A stretch of DNA of 64,000 nucleotides. Source: Enoplolaimus lenunculus. Taxonomy: Eukaryota; Nematoda; Enoplea; Enoplida; Thoracostomopsidae. The notes under the pieces are model-generated. The model saw only the letters and a program-made list of their open reading frames with translations. It was not told the origin of the DNA and did not search any database. A program made the translations under genes and the position numbers. Shown piece by piece: positions 11,250 through 21,178 of the stretch. The stretch covers positions 62,001-126,000 of the forward strand of contig JASANG010000961.1 of the NCBI GenBank assembly GCA_030248215.1, given 5' to 3'. How positions within the stretch are numbered: position 1 is the stretch's first letter; each line of letters opens with the position of its first letter.

Positions 11250-11379
11250 GTTCGTCGAGTTAACGCCGATGTGTTAATTTTCATAAAAACGCTTCAAACT
11301 ATAATATGCCGAGCAGTTTAAACCAATTTTATATGTCCTGCTTAAGCGACTAAATATATAATTGAAAATAATTCATTAC

Positions 11380-11391
11380 TATATATATATT
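11380..11391 (+). promoter_or_regulatory. TATA-like tract before the LRR gene
   Basis: TATATATATATT ends 22 nt before the ATG at 11414. If it acts as a TATA box, the 5' leader would be extremely short, so it may only be AT-rich sequence. Confidence 0.25.
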
Positions 11392-11413
11392 TTGAACCGG
11401 TCACCATATAACC

Positions 11414-14400
11414 ATGACAAACTTAACTTCGGCAATACTTGTCCTGCTTCAAATGGCGTTCCTTGTGTTTGGCGTTCATTCAATACCAGGGCATCATGCG
11501 TTGGACTCGGAGCATGATCCTCAGCCAGGTGCTGGATCAACGTTTCACCGGCGACGGATCAGCGATTTCGAACATCTATCAAGACATCCTGATGTCAAAT
11601 TGGGAGCACACCAGACCGCCTCCGAAAGCAAAAGTTATAGTCATTTTGAATCGGACGAAAGTCATGATTTTGATAAAAGTCAATTAAACGAAGAGTACGA
11701 TGTGTTGAACGAAATCTACGGCGATGGAGACATGAAAACCAACGGTAAAATCAACGGAAAAACGGACGCAAATCGTGGCGACAAACGACGAATCGATTAT
11801 GACAAATTGTGGCCTGAAGACAAAGATCTCGACGCGGTCGACGATTACTTTGGATCGCATTCTGACGAACACCGCAGCAACAGCGTCGCTCATCAAAACG
11901 ACCGAAAAGCAAGCGGTCAACGATCAAAGACAACGTCGACAAGAACGCAACAACGTCCGCGAAAAACATTAAAGGCAACCGCTCGACAGCGTCGGCCGGA
12001 TCAAACGCATGCCGGACAAAAAAAGGCGTACAAGAAGTTGCCTGATTTGCCGTCGACTGTTCATCATGCAACACATCGGATTATGAGACCGGACCTGGAA
12101 GCTGTTGCAGGCAAACCAAACATCAATCGAACTTTGTCATGGAAGAATGGCCCAACGGCAACTGGTAAACATTCGCCGTCAGGTAAAACATTACAAAGTT
12201 CGAGTTTATCAACTGGTTTAATGTAAAGCATGATAATTAATTTTGCCAGCTACTTGCAAGCAGTTTGGTCATTAGTTATCGAGTCAAATATCTAAACCGT
12301 CATCGGCGAAGTTTATACTAAACTAGATTTTGTGCTATAATCCAGCTATGGCTGACGGTGGTGTGGGTGCAATCAAATTAACACCGTTCATCTTAGCTCG
12401 TTGACAATTCACGATATTATGTCGAACCTCAAAAGCTCAAAAAATGGATTTTTTTTTAATTTTAAATTTAAGTTCGAAATGATCAGGTGATGTTGAGAGA
12501 CGCTAAAATATGCAAAAAAATTAAAATTCAAAATTAAGGTAAACACGAGAAAACATTCTGTTTACATATTAAACAGGCAGTTTTTGGGCTTCAACATCTG
12601 TCGGCCAACGCCAGACTGTTTGTTGTATACGCATAGATACTGTGGGAGTTGCATAAGATTCCTAATATAGACGTAATCGGTCAATGTAAAGAACAGGGGC
12701 GGAACAGTATTTATAAGCCTATTCCTAAGTCTAAGCCTAAGCCTAAGCCTAAGCCTAAGCGTAAGAATGAGTTTATTCATAAGCCTAATCTTAAGCCTAA
12801 GCCAAGCAAAAAAATTAGTATAAAGCTTAAGCTTAGGCTTAAGAATAAACTCATTCTTACGCTTAGGCTTAGGCTTATGCTTAGGCTTAGACTTAGGAAT
12901 CCTAAGCCTAAGCCTAAGCGTAAGAATGAGTTTATTCTTAAGCCTAAGCTTAAGCCTAAGCCAAGCAAAAAATTAGTCTAAAGCTTAAGCTTACTCTATT
13001 GCAATCTCACAGAAAACCGTTCCGCTCCTGATCTTTACATGGGTCGGATAATCGATTTACATATGCGTGTTGTTTACCAATCAAGTTGTTACTTAATAGC
13101 AACAACTCAAAATGGTTGCAATATTTGAAACACCAAAGTTTTAAGTTTGCGCAGCCCTGACTACTCTTGACCCAGCCGTCTTTGTATATTTTGTGTTGCA
13201 TCAAATTATATGCCAAAAATTAGCTGTAACGATACACAAAGGCGTGTCGACTAAGCTGTTATAATATTAGCAAGTCCACGCAATTGCCAGTTTGCAACCG
13301 TAAAATATTCGTCACATAACTTTTTAACAATGTGTTCTAATTTGCATATATATATGCTGTCGTTATAAATGAAACAATCATTACAACAGCTGGAACGCTG
13401 TACAAAATGCGTATTGCCGGTGCGTTCGAGCTATAATAATATTAATACAGATTAAATCTTTTGTTTTACTGTAGAGTATTGCATCGGGATTTGTGGTACG
13501 TACGGCCTGTGTTCGTGTTCAAACGGCAAAGCGCGTTGTGCTCGCCAAGGCTTAGACGGCGCTGACGTTTGTCTGACGGCGGACGCAAAACACAGCCAGC
13601 AAGTGTTGTTTACGTTGATACTGCGACGAAACTCAATTCGTTCGTTGTCTCGCGAGTCAATTCTGTTCGACGATAACCCGTCAAGTTTGCGAACGCTCGA
13701 CTTATCGAGTAATTTAATTGATCACATTGCGCCCGGATCGTTCGAACACTTGATCAACCTGGCACAACTCGACTTACACCAAAATCGAATCCGATCGCTG
13801 TTGCGGAACGCGTTTTTTGGCCTGTCAGCCCTGCGGGATTTGGATTTACGTAATAATCGGATCAAATCGCTCAACGCGAAGGTGCGTAAGTAACCTAATT
13901 TTATATTTCGATTTAATTATTCTAAGCGTTATTTAAGGTGAGTTTATGAAACTCTACATAAACTACGACGACGTCAGACTTAACGTATTTGCTAAGTAAT
14001 TACTTAAACAATTTATGATGTCTGGTCAGGCCCGTAGCCAGCTCACCTCGCTAGGGGGGGCTAAAAAATTTTCAGGTGGAGTCTACAAGGGTTTTCGGTG
14101 AGTTACAAGCAAGGTTGAAAATTTTCTAGGGGACCAAAATTTTCCAGGGTGGGGGCTGAGCCCCCCCTGCCCACCACCCTTGGTTACGGGCCCGTGTCTT
14201 GTGAAAGCGTACTTGTGTTAAGTAAATATTTAAGTCAATCACTAAATTTAACGAATGGCAGACTAACCGTTCTAGCATAGTGTTTTTGGTTTAATTGAGA
14301 TTGTAGACTCATCAAACCTTAGTATAAAGCAAATCTATGACTTGCTCTTTATAGCGCTAGCCTGTAATCTGCATTTCTTTGTTTGCGACCAAAAAGTTAA

Positions 14401-17070
14401 GTATTTACTTAAGCCATGACGTAAAGTCAGTGCTTAGGCAAACTTTAAGGAAAAGTTGAAAACCGCAGCCCTTGAGGATAATTGTGTACACAAAATAAGG
14501 ATCTTGTCTTGTATATACATTGTTCACGATAGGTTGATGCAAAGGCTTAGGCTTAGGCTTAGTTCAGTGCTCAAGTAAAGTTAGTATACTTATTTTTATA
14601 ATTGCAGTTGACTTTTTTTAGGTATTTGAAGCGTTGTCACAACTTCAAAACCTTTACTTGGACGAAAACCCGTTCGAATATATCGATCCGACGGCGTTCT
14701 CTTCGCTCAACCGACTCCAGTCGTTGAGTTTGGAACGAACTCGCCTTCGAACGATCAATCCGGCGTGGTTCTCTGGACTGAGCAACCTCGAGTCGCTATC
14801 GCTTCAGTCGAACGCGTTAACCGCAGTTCCGACTGAAGCAATCGGCAACAACCGACTGCCGCGACTCAAGCGTTTATCGCTCGCCGGCAATCGATTGACT
14901 CAAATTCATTCGAACGCGTTCGTTCACAATCCGCATTTAGTCGAACTGCACTTGAATCGCATGAGCGAATTGTGGCTTATCGACGAATGTGCGTTTTGTG
15001 GACTGGACGCGTTAGAAACGTTGGATTTGAGTCATTGTCGATCGCTCAGTGTCGTCGATCGACACGCGTTCGGATGGCCGCCTTTAAAGTTGCCGTCGCT
15101 GGCGGCGACATCAAAGGCGACGCCGCTGAATTCGCCGCCGCCTCCTCCGGGTATGCATCGGCGATCTTTGGTTGGGCTGAAAAGTTTTTCGATCGAAAAT
15201 TCAAGTTTGGTCACGCTGTCTTCTGAATTACTGCCGTGGGATAATGTATCGAATATTTATTTGAGTGGAAATTTGTGGCATTGTGATTGCAATACAAAAT
15301 GGATGGTCAAAGAACGCGTTCAGTTCGGTGGAGGCGCAGTGATGTAAGCGGTTGTGTACAGCATAGTCATTTGACCTCATGTTACTTTTAGGGGCGTTTC
15401 ATTTGGCCGCAAGGACTGCAACAATTTTTAGACTCGTCTGGACGTTGTTGTTTAGGCTTAGGAATACCCGGCAGCATAACGGTTACGCTCATAATTGTAA
15501 CATTGACCATGATTCTAGGAACGTATATATCGCGTTTGCTACTGTCCATGTCGATCGTATTGAAAACGTTCCCGTTCGAGTTGTAACATTTATGCTCCCA
15601 CTATGGCTATCTGCACCATGAGCCTTAAATCGTATTTCGAAATTTGAGTTAAGTTGAAAAATATCAATTGAAACCCACATTCGGCACAGTTTGAAATTAA
15701 ATTGTACGTTTTTACACCCTTCGGTACGTTTTCGACTTTATATCCCGACCCATATACGTAACAAGGCCCATGTATAGAACAGGGCCGGAACAGTATAAGC
15801 ATATTCCTAAGCCTAATCCTAAGCCCAGGCGTTTGTATGAGCCTATTCCAATGCCGAAGCCTAAGCAAAAAAAATTAGTCTAAAGCTTAAACGGAGTCTG
15901 TGACAGCCCTTCCGGAAAACGATCCGGCCCTGTTCTATACATGGGCCCGTGACAAAATGCAGAATCGACATGTCAAAATATTACTTGTTTCGAAGTTAAG
16001 GGGTAAGTAAAGGTTCTGCAGGAGTGCACAAGCCAACGAGTTGGGTCGATCGTGGCATTAGATGCTGTTGCAAGAACACATTCACTGCAATGCATAGCGT
16101 AATGCGTATAATGAACAAGCATGCTTTATTTGCTTATAGAACGGAAACATAGGGTGACGCTATACTTTTGATGATGTCCGGCGCGGTCCGTTATCGTCCG
16201 GCGCGGTCCGTTACCGTCCGGCGCGGTCCGTTATTGTCCGACGCGGTCCGTTATCGTCCGGAGCGGTGCGTTATCGTCCGGCGCGGTCCGTTATTGTCCG
16301 ACGCGGTCCGTTATCGTCCGGAGCGGTCCGTTATCGTCCGTGCGCGGTCCGTTATCGTCCGGCGCGGTCCGTTATCGTCCGGCGCGGTCCGTTATCGTCC
16401 GGCGCGGTCCGTTATCGTCCGACGCGGTCCGTTATCTTCGGGCGCCGTCCGTCACCGTACCGCAACGCACGTTTATTACCGCATGAAACAGCATTGTAGA
16501 TTTTTAAACAAAAAAATTTTTTTTGCCGTTCGCCACCGTGCACGACATGGATAGCGCCACCCACTACAAGGGATCTCGAACTAGTGCCCACGATTTTTGG
16601 CTCTTGGACGGTGGGTGGGTGGGTCCAAGACGTCCACACGCACAGAACGGTCTGTAGGTTTGTAACTGCAGCCCAGCCTATTTGCGTTGCTTTTTGACAT
16701 TTTCAGATGCTATTCACCGCCGCGTTTAAGAGGTGTCAGTATTCGAATGTTGCACGAAGATGATATGGTTTGTTTGTTGCCGATGAGTCGTGCAGCGCGT
16801 GCGTTCCTGGTATTTGTCGGTTTAGTGCTCGTTCTTGGTTCCGGTATGTTCATCTGGTACCTGTACGCAGGCAGTTGCCAAGACGGTCCTTCAAAAGTTG
16901 TCAAAGTGTTCAACTTCACTCGACCGCCACTACCAAAATATGCGTACCGGAATTTAGCGATGAACGCGGATGTGGACGAAGTCCGGCTGGTGACCGCAAC
17001 GAAAGATCCGGTTAGCATTGATGATAAAGATGAAGACATTATTTTTAGGCAACCACCAGTTGCCGTTTAA
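11414..17070 (+). CDS. leucine-rich-repeat protein with signal peptide and one C-terminal membrane helix
   Basis: Exons 11414-12182, 13475-13881, 14622-15343 and 16707-17070 join in phase into about 753 residues. Residues 1-24 form a signal peptide (AILVLLQMAFLVFGVHSIPG). About 25-255 are a low-complexity D/H/K/R/S-rich spacer. An LRRNT cap follows (YCIGICGTYGLCSCSNGKAR), then about ten LRRs (LRTLDLSSNLIDHI, LRDLDLRNNRIKSL, LQNLYLDENPF), a short proline run and an LRRCT cap split over exons 3-4 (LWHCDCNTKW to CYSPPRLRG). A single helix (FLVFVGLVLVLGSGMFIWYL, about 666-688) precedes a tail of some 60 residues. Extracellular recognition or adhesion is inferred from architecture. No specific ortholog is recognised, and the long spacer before the LRRs is unusual. 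ATG 11414 is chosen because the signal peptide starts there. Confidence 0.88.
12679..13045. mobile_element. TTAGGC-family miniature element with inverted internal arrays
   Basis: Ends GGTCAATGTAAAGAACAGGG and CTGATCTTTACATGGGTC. The interior has two blocks of AAGCCT units (about 12725-12755 and 12900-12960) around a central TTAGGC block (12830-12895), so telomere-like repeats lie in both directions. The flanks share TAATC. It sits in LRR intron 1 and makes long KPKPKPK and LSLSLS pseudo-ORFs. Confidence 0.75.
14028..14193. mobile_element. GGCCCGTAGCCAGC inverted-repeat element
   Basis: The left end is CAGGCCCGTAGCCAGCTCAC and the right end CTTGGTTACGGGCC, with poly-G and poly-C runs inside each end (GGGGGGG, CCCCCCC). 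It is in LRR intron 2. Relatives are at 17222-17386 and, decayed, at 54728-54883. The ends resemble hAT-type miniature elements known in many invertebrates. Confidence 0.65.
15765..15947. mobile_element. TTAGGC-family miniature element, GGGCCGGAAC subtype
   Basis: Ends GGCCCATGTATAGAACAGGG and CCTGTTCTATACATGGGCC are nearly perfect inverted repeats. Flanks CGTAACAA (15757-15764) and CGTGACAA (15948-15955) form an 8-bp target-site duplication with one mismatch, supporting hAT-type insertion. It carries only a few AAGCCTAA units. Located in LRR intron 3. Confidence 0.8.
16152..16562. mobile_element. GGGTGACGCTATAC inverted-repeat element carrying a 20-bp minisatellite
   Basis: GGGTGACGCTATAC at the left is mirrored as ATAGCGCCACCC at the right. 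The interior is dominated by a tandem array (see 16175-16450). The same ends appear at 47296-47425 without any expanded array, and at 60118-60530 with a different array. It lies in LRR intron 3, about 145 bp before the last exon. Confidence 0.7.
16175..16450 (+). repeat. 20-bp minisatellite, about 14 copies
   Basis: Unit GCGCGGTCCGTTATCGTCCG, repeated in exact 20-bp register with single-base variants (TTATTG, TTACCG, CGACG). One copy has an extra base near 16341. GC-rich, unlike its surroundings. It opens several frames (VRYRPARSVI-type), which are by-products of the repeat. Confidence 0.9.
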
Positions 17071-17172
17071 GCCGCTCGCGTAAACGCAGTAGAATACAAC
17101 CATGAGATATGCTTTCAATGGCTTTGGCGAAAAAATCGGCTTCAGGTGTGTGGGTGGCTACGGTAGACTTTT

Positions 17173-17178
17173 AATAAA
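17173..17178 (+). terminator. AATAAA polyadenylation signal of the LRR gene
   Basis: Canonical AATAAA 103 nt after the stop at 17068-17070 and just before the inverted-repeat element at 17222. Its position fits a short 3' UTR. Confidence 0.6.
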
Positions 17179-17221
17179 ATTCCTCCGCCTGTTCAGGTGC
17201 ACCCGACTTGACCCAACGTCG

Positions 17222-17386
17222 ATCCCGTAGAGCCAAGGGGGGGGCGCTCAGCCCCCCATCCTGCTGAAAAAGTTGGGTCCCCCCCTAGAAAGTTTTCAGC
17301 CTTGCTTGTAACTCATTGAAAAGCCTTGAATGCCCCTCCTGAAAATTTTTCAGCCCCCCTTGCAAGGTGAGCTGGTTACGGGCCTG
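17222..17386. mobile_element. GGCCCGTAGCCAGC-family element
   Basis: ATCCCGTAGAGCCAAGGGGG at one end and GTGAGCTGGTTACGGGCCTG at the other, in opposite orientation to the copy at 14028-14193. Poly-C and poly-G stretches lie inside the ends. Confidence 0.65.
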
Positions 17387-17522
17387 CCCAACGTCCGTTT
17401 GGTTATATATATTTTAATTAACCTTTTTGTTTGGGCAAAATTTTGCCAGTTTCTGCTCCTGTTTTTTCACATCTGGTTTTATTTTGCTGCAAAGGTATTC
17501 GTGTATAAAGCACTGTGGCTAT

Positions 17523-18116
17523 CACTGTAAATTTTAGTGAGTTGATTTTAATCTCAGAATCAGTTGAAACACTCAGCTTGACTTAGGACTTTCAGAACTC
17601 GAAAATTTTGACTTGATTCAATTCATTCTGAGCTAATTAATCAAGTCACCCAGAAGCAACTCAACTCAGAGTGAGAATCAACTCAACTCTGAGTGGAAAT
17701 CAACTCAACTCAGAGTGAAAGTCAACTCAACTCAGAGTGAAAATCCACTCGACTCAGAGTGAGCTGGACATTGTCCAATGTTTACAATTTGCTGAAATTT
17801 GACAGGTGGATAGATTCCACTGTTAAGTGTCCATTTCAAAATTTCAATTGTAAATTCAGTTATGATTTTAATAGCGTGTCTAACCATACTGTAAATAACT
17901 CCAATCACTTGAATAATCAACTCAGTTAGCGAGTTAGTTATTGTTTAGTTAACAGTAAGCATTAACTCACTCTGAGTTGAGTTGAGTGTCGCTCTCACTT
18001 GATTTGATTCAAAATGAGTTTGAATCAATTCACAATTCTCAGTTCTGATAGTTTGAACTTACTCTGAGTGATTTAACTCATTCTTAGTTCAAATCAACTC
18101 ATTGGAATTTACAGCG
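17523..18116. mobile_element. GAGTTGA palindromic element, long copy
   Basis: It begins CACTGTAAATTTTAGTGAGT and ends ATTGGAATTTACAGCG, its inverse. The interior holds many AACTCAACTCAGAGTGA blocks and their complements about a centre near 17830. At roughly 590 bp it is more than twice the usual copy, so it is a composite or holds an insertion around 17765-17890. Confidence 0.65.
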
Positions 18117-18341
18117 CATATGGAAAAATAAATTCAACGTCGACTGGGCTGTGAATATATTATAATTTTATTATTCTTTTTATTTTTAACTTGATTATAA
18201 TTATGTCTTATTTTAAATGAGTATATGGTGTTCTTTTAGCAGTTGTTCAAGTGTATGGCTTTACGCTTAAACCTTTGTTTGGACTGAAACTCGTTAGATT
18301 TCGTTTTTAGTTAAATTTTAAATTTTCATTTATAAAAATGT

Positions 18342-18567
18342 CACTGTAAATTTCACTGAGTTGATTTTAATTCAGAATCAATCAGAGCTCAGAATTTTGA
18401 GTTGATTCAATTGTTTCTGAGTTAATTAATCAACTCACTCGGAGTCAACTCAAGTCTCGGAGTGGGAATCAACTCAACTCAGAGTGAACTAATGTTTACT
18501 GATATTACTTCACAAATCGACAACTCGCTAGCTGAATTGATTAATCAACTCATTGAAATTCACAGTG
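18342..18567. mobile_element. GAGTTGA palindromic element
   Basis: CACTGTAAATTTCACTGAGT at the left and TTGAAATTCACAGTG at the right enclose mirrored ACTCAGAGTGA blocks. About 226 bp, non-coding. Flanking TA is suggestive of Tc1/mariner-type insertion. Confidence 0.7.
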
Positions 18568-18599
18568 TACGTCACTGAAATGTATTATGGAAGTTTACA

Positions 18600-18680
18600 A
18601 AAAATAAAAAAAAAAAAAAAAAAAAAACCCCCCACCCCCCACCCCCCCACCAAACAACCCCCCAACCCAACACACCCCCT
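18600..18680 (+). repeat. poly(A) then poly(C)-rich tract
   Basis: About 27 A residues (18600-18627) are followed at once by a C-rich stretch of CCCCCCA-like units to about 18680. The tract ends beside a fragment of the GCGCTATAC family. Simple low-complexity DNA. Confidence 0.9.
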
Positions 18681-18682
18681 GC

Positions 18683-18747
18683 GGAACGGCACTGTTCATA
18701 GATGGCCGGCGGCAGACAGCATTAAAATAATTAAAAAGTATAGCGCA
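18683..18747. mobile_element. half copy of the GCGCTATAC family
   Basis: GGCCGGCGGCAGACAGC near 18701, then AAAAGTATAGCGCAACCCTA at 18733-18752, the right end seen at 47296-47425. The left end is replaced by the C-rich tract. Confidence 0.5.
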
Positions 18748-19107
18748 ACCCTAAATTGTGTATGCGAGCAAAATTTTCAAATCAAATTAAACTTAACTAA
18801 AAATGATATGTTGTTGGATAGTTTAATTTTGCTTCTCCAAAGAGATATTACCTTATATTGTTTGATCAAAACTGTACAGAGCGGTATTTTTATTGTCACT
18901 TCTACGTTCGTACATATTTGAAAATAGCTAGCACCTGTTATTAGTATATATGAGACAATGTTTCAAATGGGGGAAGCATGATACCCATTTAATAATAGAA
19001 GCCATAATTTCATATATGGTGCTGCCGACCACTCTAATACTGGAGACCCGTAACTTGCGCAATCGTGCTAAGGGGGCTAAACATTGTTCAGGCAGAGCAT
19101 ACAAGGC

Positions 19108-19341
19108 TTTCAACTCAAAATGACCTGAATCACTCATAGTCTGAGTTAGGACTATCAGAACTCAAAATTTTGAGTTGATTCAATTCATTCTGAGTTAATT
19201 AATCAACTCACCCAGAGTCATCTCAACTCAGAGTGAGAAACAACTCAGCACAGAGTGAGTTATAAATGTTTACTGATATTAATTCAGAAATAATCAACTC
19301 GCTAGCTGAATTCATTAATCAACTCGTTGAAATTTACAGTG
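19108..19341. mobile_element. GAGTTGA palindromic element
   Basis: Right end TTGAAATTTACAGTG is intact. The left end is fused to a decayed CCCGTAGCC-type sequence (19040-19107). Internal CTCAACTCAGAGTGAGA blocks as in sister copies. Confidence 0.6.
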
Positions 19342-19512
19342 TTATCATGTATGTAAGTACTGAAAGAAGTCATTTTATCATTTTGTGCCATCTTTAATAT
19401 CATCAAGTTTTAAATAAACGGTTATAACGAGTAAACTATAATAAGAGCTATAATGTTTGGTTATGTGATAACTTTAATGAATTTTCAAAAAATATCTTTA
19501 ACGTTTTTAAAT

Positions 19513-19680
19513 GCCAATGTATATAAAACATGGCCGTAACAGTAGTATAAAGCATATTCCCAGGAGTATTAAGCGTAAAGAATGAACTTATACCAAAGCC
19601 TTAGCCAAAGCAAAAAAATACTATATATAAAGCTTCAAATTATTCTATTGCAGTCCCACAGAAAAACGTTCCGCCCCTAT
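19513..19680. mobile_element. TTAGGC-family miniature element, right end missing
   Basis: GCCAATGTATATAAAACATG and GGCCGTAACAG mark the left end; AGTCCCACAGAAAAACG and TTCCGCCCCT the right, which stops before the terminal TTTACATGGGCC. Few telomere-like units remain. Confidence 0.55.
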
Positions 19681-19955
19681 ACGAGCAACACATCAGAAAC
19701 AATGCAATTTTACTATCGAAATAGCTGAAACCTCCGACAGGAATTGTATCAAAGCCGGAGCTAGTTCGGTGTCACTGTCTGAATCATTGTAGGAGTTGCG
19801 TGCAACTTTAAGTACTTTTTAGCTCCGGCTCCGGCAGTCTGCTTAGGCTATAGGCTTAGGCTTAGGCTAACCTTCCCCCATGCTATTTCAGGTCACTAAG
19901 AGGGTGTAACCACCTATCTGTTTTCATTGCTATCCGTTTACACCCTGCTTCTTAC

Positions 19956-20227
19956 GGCCCATGTATAGAACAGGGCCGGATTGTTTTCCGGAGGGGCTAT
20001 ATTAGAGTCAGTTTAACGTTTAGACTATTTTTCTGCTTTACGTCGCACGTTTGACTCTGGTGGAGTCGAATTTGACTCAGTTTGTGTAGTCAGGAAAAAC
20101 CTATTTCCGAGAGAGTCAATTTGACTCCCCATTTTTTGCAGAGTAGGAATACGCTCATCCATACGCTTAGGCTTAGGCTTAGGAATATGCTTATACTACT
20201 GTTCCGGCCCTGTTCTATATATGGGCC
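19956..20227. mobile_element. TTAGGC-family element invaded by a GAGTC element
   Basis: Outer ends GGCCCATGTATAGAACAGGG and CCTGTTCTATATATGGGCCC are near-perfect inverted repeats. Inside, 20043-20147 is a half GAGTC foldback element, and after it the TTAGGC array resumes (20164-20182). The nesting dates the GAGTC insertion as later than this host element. Confidence 0.75.
20043..20147. mobile_element. GAGTC foldback element, half copy nested in a TTAGGC element
   Basis: TTTGACTCTGGTGGAGTCG, TTTGTGTAGTCAGG, CCTATTTCCGAGAGAGTC and CCATTTTTTGCAG match the right arm of the family. The left arm is absent. Confidence 0.65.
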
Positions 20228-20609
20228 CTTACTTCAATACTTAAATCGTAAACTGAACGGAATTTAACGTCAAATATAATTTCAAAATGCATTTAATTTA
20301 TTTATTCTTGATGTTTTGATATTAAAATTTTCAAAAAACACTTTGTTTTTATGGCACCACAAACTCATCTCTCTCTCTAAACCAGCGGCTTTCTTTCCAG
20401 AATCGGGTGTTTGCCTGATTTATAAATATGTTTAAAAAAATCTGTGTTTTGTTGCCTGCAAAAGCAGCTGTAAACGAAAATAAACTTGGCCCAATTTTAA
20501 ATCAGGCATCAACACAGTCGGCAGCCATAAACATTTTTACTGAACATACCATACATGTTGAGGTGTTTTTGCCTTAAAATACACCATAGTATATATTCTT
20601 GGCTATATA

Positions 20610-20971
20610 TACTCTCTAAAAGTTTAAACTAACTTATGGTTTAAGCTTAAGCTAATCCAGCAGTATTAAACTAAACTTTCTATAATAACTGAACTAACAC
20701 GTAGGTTTACGCTTAAACTAATTAAAAATCTTACGTATTTTTAGTTTAAGCTAATTTTAACGAATCCTTAGATATACATAATGTTTCAGAGCTGGATGTG
20801 TTACTTCAACTAAAAATAAGTTTACTTAAACTCATGTTAAAGTTAAAAACACGTTAGTTTAAGTAAAACTTAAAATTCTTGTTTAGTTAGTCCGTCGAGC
20901 GATTTGAGTTTTACTTAAACTAATATTCAAGCTTAGTTAAGCTATAATTTATGTTTAAGCTTTTAGAGAGT
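20610..20971. mobile_element. CTCTCTAAAAGTTTAA palindromic element
   Basis: ACTCTCTAAAAGTTTAAACT at the left is mirrored as GTTTAAGCTTTTAGAGAGTA at the right. The interior is rich in AAGCTTAAGCTAA-like words in both directions. TA flanks. Single copy in this window, about 360 bp, non-coding. Confidence 0.65.
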
Positions 20972-21178
20972 ACTTGTATAAAAGTACTTCCTCTACATAA
21001 AATTTTTCCCACACATAATTTACTGGGTTAAGCTTACGTTTGGCCTACCTAAACCAAAGGCTAAACTCACTCAGAGCAACAACTTACACCCTGACCTAAT
21101 GCTCAGGATTTTGCGGAGGTATTTAGCTGCCGTTCCTATTCTACGTTAATTCAATTTACAAACTACAAAATAGTAATC

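Noticed and set aside
12649-12981. Open frames with KPKPKPK or LSLSLSL repeats
   Set aside because: They are translations of the AAGCCT/TTAGGC array of a transposon; similar peptides appear at 51.6, 52.5 and 45.7 kb for the same reason.
16168-16554. ORF rich in RYRPARSV
   Set aside because: By-product of the 20-bp minisatellite within an intron of the LRR gene.
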